Positions 45,342 through 57,317 are shown, numbered from the stretch's first letter. The stretch is 64,000 nt of DNA from Salvator merianae (GCA_003586115.2 QVOM02000053.1:10125739-10189738), one strand, 5' to 3'. Numbers and translations are program-made. Notes: generated by a model not told the origin, from the sequence alone.

Positions 45342-45344
45342 TAG
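45276..45344. repeat. (GATG)n(GATA)n(GACA)n compound array
   Basis: GATG units, then GATA units, then more than eight GACA units, ending in GATAG. GATA/GACA arrays are known to be abundant in reptile genomes, notably on sex chromosomes of snakes (Bkm). Confidence 0.97.
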
Positions 45345-46164
45345 TTAAGCACTAGCCCATAGATTAACGCTGCAGGTGACTGCAGATCCAATCAAGGCTT
45401 AAGGAAAAGAAAATAAGGCATCCAATCAAACATTTTGCTTCCTCCACTGCCTTCTGGTCCAAGGCTTTGGGTCACTGCTGCTTTCAACAGAAATAATCTA
45501 TCAGTGACACAGGTACTGTACCAATAAGGCAGAAAGTTCTCACCATCTTACATCGAACTCAAGGTGAAACATATGGAAAACCCAGTCAACCACCTATCTA
45601 GTCATTGGGCAGACTCAGCGCAGATAACCTTCAGCAAGATGGTGGTCTTATGTGCCCATGGGGCCATTTGTGATGACTAGCATTCCATTGGCAGTGGAAA
45701 ACAGCAAATTAAGTTAACCCTATCACCATCCCTCCAGTGGTAGAAAGCACACTTGGCTTTGCCAAGATTACTGGTATGGTGGCTCTGTGGATGGTTTTTC
45801 TGGCTAGCTGACGGTCAAACAGGGTCAATTATCTATAGTCATTGTGTTCCAGAGGTCTTTATCAGGCAGCCTTTTTTCTTGGTCATCTGGATGCAGCCAT
45901 CATTTCAGAAATAGGGATATCACAGTAAAATTAATTCTATGCCACCCATTCCTACACCTAGCGGTAGTGAAAGGAAGATTTGGAGCTAGCAAACAGAGCA
46001 AGGGCAGATGACTTCCTATATCTTTGAAATCTGTTGCATTTTAGAGTGGAGGAATAAGGACAGAACAAGAACAATGGGTCCAAATGGTTTGACCAACTGG
46101 GGAAAATGTTAATTAGCAAGTCACTCAGGCCCTGAGTTCTCAAAATTGTCCTTTTACATAGAAG

Positions 46165-46365
46165 GAACATACTGAACACAAGAACATAAGATGAGGCCTG
46201 CTGGATTGGGCCATGGCCCATCTAGACCAGCATCCTCATATACTGCTTATGAGCACTGTCAAGCAGAAGACAAAGGCAAAACCTTCACCTGCTTCTCAAC
46301 TCCCTGCAGATGGCCTTTAGAGGCATTCTGCCTGTCTCTCCACCCTGGAGGCAGTACCTGAGGAT
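46165..46365 (-). mobile_element. CR1-type LINE 3' end, reversed
   Basis: AAGAACATAAGATGAGGCCT, GCTGGATTGGGCCATGGCCC, AAGCAGAAGACAAAGGCAAA and TTTAGAGGCATTCTGCCTGT are the reverse complement of 43330-43535. Confidence 0.8.
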
Positions 46366-47779
46366 AAGATGGACAGCAACAAACATGAACTTGGGCAAAC
46401 TTTGGAAGACAGTAGAAGACAGAAGCTCCCAGCAAGCTATGGTACATGAGGTCATGAAGAGGCAGACGTGACTTAACAACTGAACAACAAGGCATATCCA
46501 GAACCAACAGAGCATCAGTTTACCTCATAGTCTGGAGATCTCTTGGATGAAGGGCCCTGTTGCCCCTTCTTTCCTGAGGAGACCCCAGGTTCTAGATCTT
46601 GGCAGAGATGAACTCTTAACAGCAACCTGATTTCTCTTATCTGATGAAATGCAGAATGGAATGCATGCTTATAACTTTCCATAATGTAAGAATGGAGTTC
46701 AAGAGTTATATGAACCAGAAAAGAGGAAAGAATGAAGGGCATTCTTGAATGGTTCAGTTTTTGATTTCCAGTCAGAAGGACAGAAAAATGTCTCAGTAGG
46801 ATGATAAACATCCTGAATATTTCTCTTCTTTAAAATGTAGGAATAAATAAAGGCAGCAAATCATCACCAGAAGATTGACAGCTTCTTAGAAAACAGACTG
46901 GATAAAAACCTGATGTTAACAAAAGAATACCTAAGAATGCTTAGGATTCGGATTTGCAATACAAAAGCTTACAAATAACTTGGAAGAAAAAGGATCTAGT
47001 AAAACTGATAAGTCAAGACTTTTCTTTTGATGCATTCATAAAGAAAGACCCAGTTCTGCAAATCAAAAAAAAAAAGTTCTTTAACATTCAGTTTACTAAA
47101 GTCTGTTGTGCCATTTATGGACCATTTCTGCATGTAATACAGGAAATTAGGGCCATAAAAATGACTTATGTCCCAAATTAGTCTGTTTTCATACTCACAA
47201 ACTCCCCAAGCAGCTGTATTTAACTTTGACCCGAACATTCACCTCAGGGTGATTTGCTCAGAGGAGCTGTAATCAGAAGGAAAAGTATTCACCATTTTAG
47301 GGAGTTTTTCCCCCCCTTCCTTACACTGTCACCCATACTATATTTCTTTTCTTCCAAAAATATGAATTCCCTTCTGTGCTGCTCCATGACCCTTGCATTC
47401 AGAAGCCAAAGAAGGAACCTTGAATCCCCTGTGCCATTTCATTATATTATATGATCATATGGCTCTTCTTAAATGCATCTGGTTAAAAACTTTGGATATA
47501 TGACGTCTTTTCTTTGACCCCGAAAGCTCCAAAGGCACAGTTGTCAATCTGTCCTTCTATTTCTCTATGCCAGGATGGCAAATACGATGTCCTTCAGTTA
47601 AAACTCTTGACCAAGCAAGCTGGGACAGTTGGGAATTGGAGTCAAAATATCGTCTGCGGGATTCTGTGTTGGCTTCTTTTGCCTCTACACAATTCTGACT
47701 GCTTTACTGGCATGGTACTTCCAGCTTGTGACTGACAACTGAAAGACGTCTTCTTTCCATGTGTTCTTGCTGATGTGCT

Positions 47780-47860
47780 CTATAAGAACATTAAGAAAAT
47801 GTCCTGCTGGATCAAGTCCAGTTAGACCAGCAGACTTTTCCAACAGCGGCTAACCAATGT
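47780..47860 (-). mobile_element. CR1-type LINE 3' end, short fragment
   Basis: AAGAACATTAAGAAAATGTC then CTGCTGGATCAAGTCCAGTT AGACCAGCA resembles the same family's 3' end. Confidence 0.6.
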
Positions 47861-48045
47861 CATAACCAAAAGCAAAGCACGGTTAGCAGCCTTCAACGGC
47901 CTTGTTTTTAAATCATTACATGAGACCAGTGGAAGCCAGTGCCTCCAGACACACTGGGAGCTTTTGGTAGTAGTTTGCTCCAATTTGTTGGCTTCATTTA
48001 AAGCCCTCTGTGCTCTGGCAAGTTTCCTGTTTCACAAAGGGCTTC

Positions 48046-48132
48046 ATCCATCTTCAGAGGATTTGACTTATGGAAGAATTGTTTTTGACTCTTCCAGAAG
48101 TCAGATCCTCTGAAGATCCTCTGAAGATGGAT
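48046..48132. mobile_element. Foldback element M3
   Basis: The left arm ATCCATCTTCAGAGGATTTG then ACTTATGGAAGA pairs with TCTTCCAGAAGTCAGATCCT on the right. The right arm contains an 11-bp direct duplication (ATCCTCTGAAG twice) absent from the left. Confidence 0.8.
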
Positions 48133-49499
48133 ATCATAGTTACGTCCAAAAACTTAGGTTCTCAGAAGAGGGCACAACGGCCCCAAAACTGCTACAAATG
48201 AGATTGAAACCAGCCGTGAAAGCCTACATTCTACCATGACAAATGTCTAGCCTCCATGCATTCCAAATCATCCACATTTCTCGGTGACATTTCGTGCAAA
48301 AAGCATGTGATCATCCATACTGCACGGAGCATGGGATACATAACATTTATGAATTGTTGTGAAACATTTATGGAGCCTGCTTGCTTTGGAGGCAATTCTG
48401 TAATGTTTTCCTAGATTTCCAAAAAAAAAAAAGAAAAGAAAAGAAAAGATCTGAAGTTGCGTCATACAACTTCATGCTTTAGAAACATAGTATGAACAGG
48501 CCTTGATCGCTTTTTGCTTGCAACACCTATAAGAGAAGAGATATGAACAAGCTCAAGAGGAACTGAACAGTTGTAGAAGGACAAAAATTATTTAATGGGG
48601 TGGGAATTTTGAAAGATTCAGCTAAGAGTTTTACAGATTGGCAGAAAGAAGCGAGGAGGTTCTTGCTAAAGATATCAGCATAGTGTAATAGCTCAGTTGG
48701 ATGTTGAGCCCAGTCAACAGCTCTCGGCCTCACTTAATTGAGAGCTATGTCGTAAGAACAAAATATGGAAAAGGGAAGAATAATTTGTTACCATTGCATA
48801 ATTTGAGAGATCTAAATGCTATAAATAAACAATAAATACATTCCTCCTAGCAATCCGGAGAGGACAAAATTAAGATAACTCCCGCCTGTAACTCTGCTTG
48901 CTTGCAGTTTTCACTTGCTTCATACTATAGTCCGATGGCAGATGAACAAGCATATGTGGTTTTACCCGTCTTTCACCACCTTGTACTTCCTTCGTTTGTT
49001 CAGCTCTCTTTTCCTTACCATGAACTACTGGGATTCTTCAGATTCTAAGATAAATTTCTGTTTTCAATGAGATGAGAACAAAACAGGCCATATGTTCAAT
49101 ACAACTTGCTTCACGATGCCTGATATCATTTACAACAGAAGCATATTCTGTTCGCTCCTGAAAACTGATTACAAAATATTGGTCCAGATAAACCTAACAG
49201 TTGTGTTTTTTTTAATTTTCTTTTACGATTTCTGCTTAATTTTGCAGAGTAATTTACTCTGCTCCCCATGGCATCAATTGTTTCTTATCTGTGAAGATTA
49301 AAATGGTAATAAATACGGAGGAGTTCCATGCTATTGTTTTAAACTATGTTTTTATAAGCCAGAGAAGAATCACTTGTTTTGAAATCAAGAGAACAACTTA
49401 GGTATACCCAGCTGTTGAAATCTTTTAAATTACATGAAACAAATTGGCATTTTGAAACAGAAAATCAGGGACGGGAGGTGGAGTTAAGAAAGGGGAAAA

Positions 49500-50070
49500 A
49501 AGGATTAATTTCTATAATGTACAAATTGTTAGTGAAATTTGAAATGGAACAAGAGTAAGTTAAAGAATGTATGGTGAAGTGGGCAATGAACTTTCAATAT
49601 AACATACAGCATGAGCAATGGGAAAATGCTGTAAACTTAAAGGGAATTTTTATAAAATGATGTAAAAATGGCACATGATTCTGCAAAAATTGGCCAATAT
49701 ATACAAGGATGTTTCCAATAAATGTTGGAAATGTGGGGAAAAGGAGGGCTCATATTATCATATGAGATGGACTTGCTCCAAAACAAGAAGGTTCTGCTGT
49801 GAAATATATCAGGAGATATAGAAAGTAATGAAATTGCAGATACAATTAAAACCAGAAATATTTTTTATTGGGAATGGTTGACAAAAGTGTGGAAAACTGC
49901 ACCAATGTGCAAAGGCTACCTAGTATGTTTGCTGGTCCAATATACCAGCCAGTATGGAATCACCATAGATATTCCCACAAAGTGAGGAAGAAAAGAGTAA
50001 GCAAATCTTCAAACATCATGTTATATAGATGGGAAGATATGTCTTGGGAGGCTTTAGTACAGGAGAATGA
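49500..50070 (+). mobile_element. L1-type LINE ORF2 C-terminal fragment
   Basis: One frame from about 49690 reads IYKDVSNKCWKCGEKEGSYY then HMRWTCSK, the cysteine-histidine knuckle (CWxCG...H..W.C) at the end of L1 ORF2. A TAG follows (IYQEI*). Truncated and inactive. Confidence 0.85.
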
Positions 50071-50074
50071 TGGC

Positions 50075-50260
50075 TGTTGAAGGGTACCACTGAGGTGCAT
50101 CTGACTCCTTTTTGATTAGATGGACACTCCAAGGACACTTCTACACAGTTCTCTCGGCAGAGGAATAGAAGTGGTTTGCCATTACCTTCTTCCAAGAAAA
50201 GGCTGGGAATTGAACCTTTGAACCTCTGCTTTTCAGGCAGTTTCTGGGGATGGGACAACA
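50075..50260 (-). mobile_element. Sauria-like SINE, reversed
   Basis: AGAAGTGGTTTGCCATTACC, GGCTGGGAATTGAACCTTTG and AACCTCTGCTTTTCAGGCAG are the reversed body, box B and anticodon arm. The tRNA part is truncated at its 5' end. Confidence 0.7.
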
Positions 50261-50430
50261 CTTTGCTCAGGCACATCTCCACTTATATTGATAAAACATC
50301 CGGGAAGGGAGAGCCGCCATCATCATGGCCTGTGCAAGACAGCTCACTGTCTCCTTTACCACCAGCCGAGATGCACTGACAAACTGCGGCACCTACACAT
50401 GAAAGCTAAGATCAGCAGCTTCCTCTGACT

Positions 50431-50775
50431 CAGGGTGTGATCAGACGGGCTAATTCGGGCAACTTCCAGTCGCTCAGAGGGCGGGCATTCCAAACTGGCA
50501 AGCTAATTCGGGTGACTTCCGGTCGCTCAGAGGGCGGGCATGCCAAACTGGAAGCTCGTAACTTCATCTTCACGTCGCCCCGAGGTCCCATCGCAGCGAC
50601 TTTTCCTACAGTTGCTTCTCAGTAGCTCTCGGAGCGACGCTTTTTCAGAACGCTCGTAGCCGGCAGAAAGTCGCTGCCACGGGGCCTCGGGGCAACGTGA
50701 AGACGATCCGTTTGGAATGCCCGCCCTCTGAGCGACCGGTATTCGCCCGAATTAGCCCGTCTGATCACACCCTTG
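50431..50775. mobile_element. Foldback element M4, GC-rich full-length palindrome
   Basis: CAGGGTGTGATCAGACGGGC at the left is mirrored by GCCCGTCTGATCACACCC at the right. Further inner arms GTCGCTCAGAGGGCGGGCAT and ATGCCCGCCCTCTGAGCGAC pair, then TCTTCACGT with ACGTGAAGA and GCAGCGACTTT with AAAGTCGCTGC. The left terminal region is duplicated with a 53-bp period (50449 and 50502). The CAGGG/CCC ends suggest hAT, but I could not see a clean 8-bp target duplication. Confidence 0.9.
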
Positions 50776-50884
50776 GTCTCTGTGCACAGGTGCGAGTAGT
50801 TCCTCAGTTGTCTTGGCTCATATCAAGGAAACACAGAGAGACGACCGACAAGGTCCTGGCGCCCGTTAGTGACTTTGGAGTCAT

Positions 50885-51085
50885 TCCTCACATCCCAAGA
50901 ACATAAGAACATAAGAGGAGCCCTGCTGGATCAGGCCACAGCCCATCTAGTCCAGCATCCTGTCTCACACAGTGGCCCAACAATTGCTTCTGGGTATCTC
51001 AAGCAGAAGACGATGCCAAACCTTCCTCTGCTCCCAACTCCCAGCAAATGGCCTCTAGAGGGATCCTACCTTTCTCTCCACCCTA
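50885..51085 (-). mobile_element. CR1-type LINE 3' end, reversed
   Basis: AAGAACATAAGAACATAAGA, GGAGCCCTGCTGGATCAGGC, CATCTAGTCCAGCATCCTGT and CAAATGGCCTCTAGAGGGAT. It has a doubled AACATAAG tail, the family's 3' microsatellite. Confidence 0.85.
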
Positions 51086-52011
51086 ACCCTAAGATGCCCT
51101 TTCTGTGCTCCAAAGGCATAAGCCCCTCTCCTCAGGTGGTTGAGCAGCAGAAGAAATGTATACACACCACCATGGGGCAGTGGGATAGCCTTTGCAGCCC
51201 CTTTCTTCCCACCCACCACTTTGAGACTTTTATGAGGGAAGTAGTAAAAAGAATATTTTAAAAAAAACATTCATTTGAACAGAACTCGTTTCTGAGCACC
51301 TGCTTTTTTCACATTTGCTCATGCAACATGGAGTAGTGGTTGCAAAGCATCTTGAATAAGCAGTGGAATCCCTTCCGTTCCTATTTTTGACATGTAAGTA
51401 ATAAAATCTGCAGAGCTAACTAGGAGATATTAATGGCTCGACAGAGTCAGGATCACATTATTCTCTTCTGTGTTATATTGAGGTCAGCAAAATGCTTTAA
51501 CTTGCAATATAATATTGAAGGAAAAAAGAGATTTGAGGAAGGTGGACCAGAAAAACTAGATTTTCCTAAACCAAAGCAAGCAAACCTGTTTGCCAACCCA
51601 TTTTCTGAACCCAGAAGAGATCAAACATTTTGATCTCCAGTTGAGAAGTCCTGGATATAATAGCATATACCACGTGTGATGGCTAATTCCAGACCAAAGG
51701 GGAGAAAGGATAAGAGGAAATTTATGTATAAGCGCTTGGAGTAATGAGACAAAAGTAATGTTGATTGGCCTCATTTATTGCAATTCTAAAGCTGGTTATT
51801 GCTGCTGAAATAGAGAGGGATCAAGCTGTGGTCATTTATATCACCAAGAAACTGAAGTTACTTCATGAAGACGAGCACAAAGGATCAAGGGGTTTTCAGC
51901 TGGCCATTTTCTATATTCTCTTGCACGAGGCTGTCCAACTGGACAGGAGGGCAGACTTCTTGTAACTTTCACAGGGTACCTCCAGATGTGGATTAAAACT
52001 TGTGATTCTCG

Positions 52012-52290
52012 CAGGAACTGGCATTCCCAATATAGTCCCGGCATACCAAGGTGATATTCCCAAACATCACTATTACAGGAAATCCAGCAACTATGCCAAG
52101 TTTCCTGCAATAGCGATAGCTTACCTTCATCTGCTGGTTCCTTGCGTTATTGTTCCCGTTGCAAATACCTGGATGATAGCCAAGCACAAGGGGGGGAAAA
52201 GGAAGCAGGCAGGTTGTTGGCTGACATCTAGGTATTTGCAACAGGAACAATAACACAGGGAGCTGGTAGATAGAGATAAGAGCCTGGGAT
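52012..52290 (+). mobile_element. Double-hairpin repeat F, copy A
   Basis: After CTGGCATTCCCAATATAGTC comes hairpin 1 (ATCACTATTACAGGAAAT at 52066 with TTTCCTGCAATAGCGAT at 52101). Hairpin 2 follows: arms 52119-52175 and 52225-52283, sharing GTTATTGTTCC and GCAAATACCT in inverted orientation. This two-hairpin layout recurs at 59470 and 61073, and in part at 57318, 59335 and 62268. Confidence 0.85.
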
Positions 52291-52809
52291 TGCTTTCTGC
52301 CTAAGGGAAAGAAAAAAGCAACTGCATTGGATAACATGTAAAATATAAACAAGGTTAAAACCATTTAAAAGCAGTAGAAATCGTTTGTTAGAAACAGTGT
52401 TAAAAACTCAGTAGGATAAGAAGACAGGGAAGATCAGGGGAACAAACAGGCCTTCTGCAGGCACCTTGCAAACATCTGAGGGGAGAGAGCATTCCAGAGG
52501 GTAGGTGCCACCACAGAGAAGGTCCACCTGTGAAACACTGCAAGATTATAAATCGTTCTGAGATTGATCAGATGAGGATAAATTACCTGCAGTACCGGTT
52601 TGAAAATTCAATGTGTAAGATACTTTAACAGATGTTGTCTACATAAGGAATTATATCTGAATTCTGTAATGAAGGTGCAGCAGACTTGTTCCCCTTTTCA
52701 TCTGCCTGCCCTATGTTCCATGTGGAGTTGACCGTGCATGTGTCAGATCAATCAAAAGGAGTCCAGGACAGGCACTCCCATTCCCCTCCAACTTTCATGT
52801 CTATCAAGC

Positions 52810-52990
52810 AGATGTTCTTGAACTACAATTCCCATCATCCCTTGCCATTATCCATGCTTGCTGAGGCATATGGGAGTGATAGTCCAGCAATACCAGTACT
52901 ACATCTTCTCCCCAGGTTCATTCTTGTACACTGACAGTGTTGACCAGGCAGGATGGCAATTGCAATCCAACAACATCTGGGGAAACCCTG
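52810..52990. mobile_element. Palindromic dispersed repeat (as at 1066-1150)
   Basis: TTGAACTACAATTCCCATCA on the left and CCAACAACATCTGGGGAAAC on the right, with an inner ATGGGAGTGATAGTCCAGCA. Confidence 0.6.
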
Positions 52991-53274
52991 GCTGGGAAAC
53001 ATTATCCTAGTTTAGCCCTACCCCTGCATGACATTTTTTGTTTTTGTCATTAAATCCCACTGAATCTTTATTGGACTCCTGGTGGCAGTAGAGACAAATG
53101 CTCAGCATATTTAGAAAAGTTTTGTAGGTCTTCCAAGGATGTTCCAACAGCATCTTTGATCCTGCTCATTCATCCCATTCATTGTCGTTTCATCTAGTCC
53201 TGCATCTGCTCACATCCTATGCCCAGCGTATGCCACTTTCTTTCTGATGCTCATTACTTCAAAGGAAGAGTTGG

Positions 53275-53480
53275 GTGTTATTTGATCCAGGACTGATAAG
53301 TAGTACTTCCACTTTGGGTGGACCTGCCCATGGGTTAACAATTTTTGGAGCAAAATACAAGAAGTGACTTTGATTTGGGGGATTCAACTAAAATTCACCT
53401 CACAGTTATGTCTACTCCATTTATATCAAGAAGAAAATAAAAACATCAAAAGTAAATAATGGGGAAATTTTATGCTATTT
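53275..53480 (+). mobile_element. L1-type LINE ORF2 C-terminal fragment
   Basis: A frame reads WTCPWVNNFWSKIQEVTLIW then GIQLKF, the region following the W.C knuckle of L1 ORF2. The insertion is independent of that at 49500. Confidence 0.75.
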
Positions 53481-53501
53481 GGAGCGAAAAATATCACAGC
53501 A

Positions 53502-53914
53502 AGGGTGCAATTAGACACGCTTAAAGGGGTGACCTCTTGGCAAATTTGATTGTCTAAAGACAGACACTTTCCCCCTGCAGTCACTTTGCCCTGTCTCAGA
53601 AACGCAGAAAGGTCAACTCTTTAACATTCAGAATTTTATAGCTCTGAAGGCATCTCATTCTTTAAGCAAGGTTGGGCAGAAAATTGAGTAAGTAAAGAGG
53701 CAGGGATTTCCCAACCAGTAGCCAATCAGTGGATAGTACCCTTGTAGTTAAGGTAGGCTGCCTGATTTGGATGCAAATATAAGCTGCAGCATGGCAAAAT
53801 AAGGTAAGTTCTTTAGTCATAATTGTTTGGAAGGCATTTGTTGTGAGCATCTAAGGAAGGGATGCTTTTTCTTAAAAGGATGATGTTAAAAAGCCCTTTC
53901 TGATTGCACCCCAA
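53502..53914. mobile_element. Non-autonomous DNA transposon with short inverted ends (M5)
   Basis: AGGGTGCAATTAGACACGCT at the left, and AGCCCTTTCTGATTGCACCC at the right, whose reverse complement starts GGGTGCAATCAGA. No coding frame between. Superfamily uncertain, probably hAT-like. Confidence 0.55.
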
Positions 53915-54453
53915 GATAATGGAGGAGCAAATCAATGTCGTTAAATTGCTATGAAAAGTGAAAAGTTCTGATCCATAGCATTAAATTAATTTGTACCATG
54001 TCAGCTGGACAGAATAACGGGAACTCTAAAAAGAACTAGTTTCAAGGCATCCAGCAATAACTAATCGGGTATATACCCCCATTTGAAGACATCATTAGCA
54101 CTACCAACTCAAGTATGGCAAATGCCCTGTAATTAAATTTCATACAGAATGTGGTTTTTTTAATCCATTAAAAAAAAAAAAAATCAGTTAGTTCTCCTTA
54201 ACTTTCTTAGGAACCCTCTGCAGAGCCAGAGTTCTTTTTCTATCTCTCTGTTTCTTGTTACCCAGTTTTCACAGCTTTGCATTTGCCACTACACCACACA
54301 GCTGCAATTTTAACATGTTCCCATAGCAGAGCAAAGTCATATTTTGTATGCCTTTCCTAAAAGCTATCTGACAGATATTTTTTAGGTTGTGGTGGCCTCG
54401 TCTAAAGTGCATGTAATGAGGTTTGACCTTAATTCAGGTAGATACATGCTTAA

Positions 54454-54467
54454 CCACAAGATGGCAG
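54454..54467 (+). promoter_or_regulatory. Possible CTCF-type motif CCACAAGATGGCAG
   Basis: One mismatch (A at the Y position) to CCASYAGRKGGCRS, with the common GGCAGTA continuation. Same strand as the motif at 33046. Confidence 0.35.
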
Positions 54468-55420
54468 TACAATCTTTAAAATAGACTATTTACACTACTT
54501 AAGGTGTCTAATATTTTTTGAAAAAGGAAAGCAGGACAGCTTTTTATCCTGGTTTTTCTTGCAGTTAAAACAATACCAAGTTTACACTGAAAACATGTTG
54601 TTTTCCCTGTGCATTTGGTACAGTCTGCTTTGAATTAAAAGGACAAATTGATTCCTTACAGCACAGTTCTTCTAAATGGAATAATGTTCAGTAAGTATTT
54701 GGAGCCTACTTATCATCTTTCCGAATTGGAAGGACTATCCAAAACTCTCGATAGGACCCCAGCTATTATTACTGTGGAGCCACACCAATTTGGAGAGCAT
54801 GACACCACATCTCAGCATGATGCAGGGTAGTGAGTGGCTGATAAACTTCTATGGAGATGGAGACCACTCTTGGAGTCTAGAGACTACCTGCAACAAACCT
54901 ATGGCGTTAATTTAGGCTCCTTATTATATTGATCACGTGAATTCTTATAGGTCATTCACATTTGGATCCACCACACACTGTATGCTGGTTGCTATTGAGG
55001 TTGAGTTGTACATGATGCAACTTTGCACAGTTGTATTGTTATGATTGATATTTTTAATAAAACATGTTTCAAGCAAAAAACAAAACAACCTGCCACTGTC
55101 TATGTGCTAATCCAAAGAGTATGATATTTTCAAGATTAAATCAAAGGATTTTGAGGGGAAAAAAGAAAAGAAAATGCCTTAAAAAATTCAGTTTTTAAAT
55201 AATTCCACTCCCCTCACCTTTTTATACCTAGGTGATTTGCTCCCAAGATAGCTTCTCATACAAAATACAAAAGCAGGGCCTCTTATTTGAATCCCATCTC
55301 ATCCAACAACTGTGAATTTCAAAGGAAACTCAGAAACCAGTTCTTTACGAGAGGAGTCCTACCGGCCACCACTGGTCACCATGCAACATATTTGTTAATC
55401 AAAGTACTATCACTGCTGCT

Positions 55421-55458
55421 ATCATCATCATCATCATTATTTTATTTTATTTTATTTT
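55421..55458. repeat. (ATC)n(TTTTA)n microsatellite
   Basis: Five to six ATC units followed by three to four TTTTA units. Confidence 0.9.
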
Positions 55459-55759
55459 CTACGGGGGTGATTTTATCTTTTGAGAAAACCCACTTACTAC
55501 AAGCCGTGACAAGGTCATATGGCGTGCTGCGGACTTCTTTTTCTTTAGCAGTTTCTTTACTTTTTTTAATCAAATGGCAAAGTAAATATTTAAGGAAAAC
55601 CAGTGTAAACCCTTGGCAGGTATGCCATGCTAAGTAGCACTCATTTACTTTTAAATAATTAAAAGTCAATATACAGGCAGTACATCTTTCTCTTCATACA
55701 GAGCACAGTGCCTCAGGCTTGTCTGTGGGTTCAGTGGGAGCCCAATTTACTGACTAATT

Positions 55760-55796
55760 GTCTCTCTCTCTCACTCACACACACACGCACACACAC
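55760..55796. repeat. (TC)n(AC)n microsatellite
   Basis: TCTCTCTCTC then CACACACACACGCACACACAC. Confidence 0.95.
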
Positions 55797-56126
55797 TAAC
55801 ACCATCCTGGTTTGCCACCATACTGATCATTTCATCATCCAGCAATTGCCTTTGACTACTGAAGAAGGAGCAGCAGCAGCAGCAGATGCTGGAGGTCGAA
55901 ATTCGTCATCACTCAACACGGGTGTAAACTCTCATTTCACCTGGGAAAAGAAATCCAGACATTAACGTGTGAAATGGAGAAGTGGACTTCCACCCCATGT
56001 AGCTGCACATAACTGAGAATTTCAGCAGATGAAGGTGCGTGGGTGACCCAACTTCTGCTTAAATCAAGTCTCTCATTCACCTAGGAAAGGTGCAGGATCC
56101 CTGAAATTCCCTCTTCCATGTGACTA

Positions 56127-56290
56127 TCAAGGCCCATCTAGTCCAGCATCCTGTCTCACAGAGTGGCCCACCAATTGCTTCTGGGCATTCCCAAGCAGAA
56201 GACAAAGGCAAAACCTTCCCCTGCTCTCCACTCCCTGCAAACGGCCTTTAGAGGCATCCTGCCTGCCGGTCCAACCTGGAGGCAGGATAG
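56127..56290 (-). mobile_element. CR1-type LINE 3' end, reversed
   Basis: GGCCCATCTAGTCCAGCATC, CACAGAGTGGCCCACCAATT and TTTAGAGGCATCCTGCCTGC. The extreme 3' tail is missing. Confidence 0.8.
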
Positions 56291-56429
56291 GTGGACTGCC
56301 TTTTCAGAGAAAGCTTTTCACTGCGCCATTTTAGCTGCCCACCCCCGACAAAAGAATACAAGAAAAGGGAGCAAGTGCAATTAGCAGCCCCACTCCCTCC
56401 TCCTCTCTGCCTTTCTCTTCCGCATTACG

Positions 56430-56870
56430 TGCAGTCGAAGTGTCAGGATAGCTTTGATGGCATTTAATTAAATATTTGGCAGTGTTTAATTAATTAAATA
56501 TTTAAACATTAAATACTAAATAGGATGTGGTATCTGCTGTGAGGACATTATGTCTCAATAGCCATTAGTCATTTAATAGAAGTCAAATTGGTGCTCGAAG
56601 GCTCCCCTCAGCTAAGTGAAGTCTAAAGTGTAGGCACTTTGCGGCTTCATTAATAAGTAACCGAAGCTGGATTCAGGCTCTGTCGCAGCGCGGCTGGTCC
56701 TATTAGTGGAAATGTTAATGTATCTCTCTGGCCGAGGCGGCGGGTCTCTCCAGTCCAGATGGGGGAGAGGGCCAGGGCGCGGGCTGAATTGAGGGGCTCT
56801 GGCACTTGGAAAGGTGTGGGGCAAACTTGTTTATACCTTGCAGTATTAAATCATCATTTTCAGGAAGGCG
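56430..56870. other. Candidate conserved regulatory block
   Basis: A repeat-free 0.4 kb with TTAATTAATTAAATATT, GGCTTCATTAATAAGTAACC and GCAGCGCGGCTGG, mixing homeodomain-type AT cores with a CpG-rich centre. No coding frame. I infer a possible enhancer; conservation was not tested. Confidence 0.3.
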
Positions 56871-57081
56871 TCTAAAAAAACAAAAAAAGAAGAAGAATTC
56901 TAGCATCACACAAAAACCCAAGTCTCCCAAGACATATGCTACGGCAAGAAAAGAGTACAGCGGCCTCCTGCTACCTGCCAATGTCACTGGCAGACGAGAT
57001 GGCATTCGCTGTGCCGTGTTTGCTTGGCATCTGCCCAGTTTACCCATCCGTGGCCAGTGCTGTGTGGCATGCTAGGGACTG

Positions 57082-57302
57082 GCAAAGGGGAGGGGGAGAG
57101 AAAAGAGAGGGAAGGACACACAGAGAGAAGGGAGGGGGAAAGGAAATGGGAAGAGAAAGAAGGGAGGAATGGAGGGAAGGAGAAAAGAAGGAAGGAAATG
57201 GAAAGAGACCGAAGGAAAAAAGGAGGGACGGAGGAAGGGGGAAATACACACATGAGAGGGAGGGAGGGAATGCAGAGAAAGAAGGAAGGAAGGAAGGAAA
57301 AC
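57082..57302. repeat. Polypurine (GGAA/GGGA) tract
   Basis: About 220 bp almost free of C and T on the plus strand, ending in (GGAA)n. The long open frames here are due to this composition. Confidence 0.95.
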
Positions 57303-57317
57303 CTGCGCTGGGAGTCA

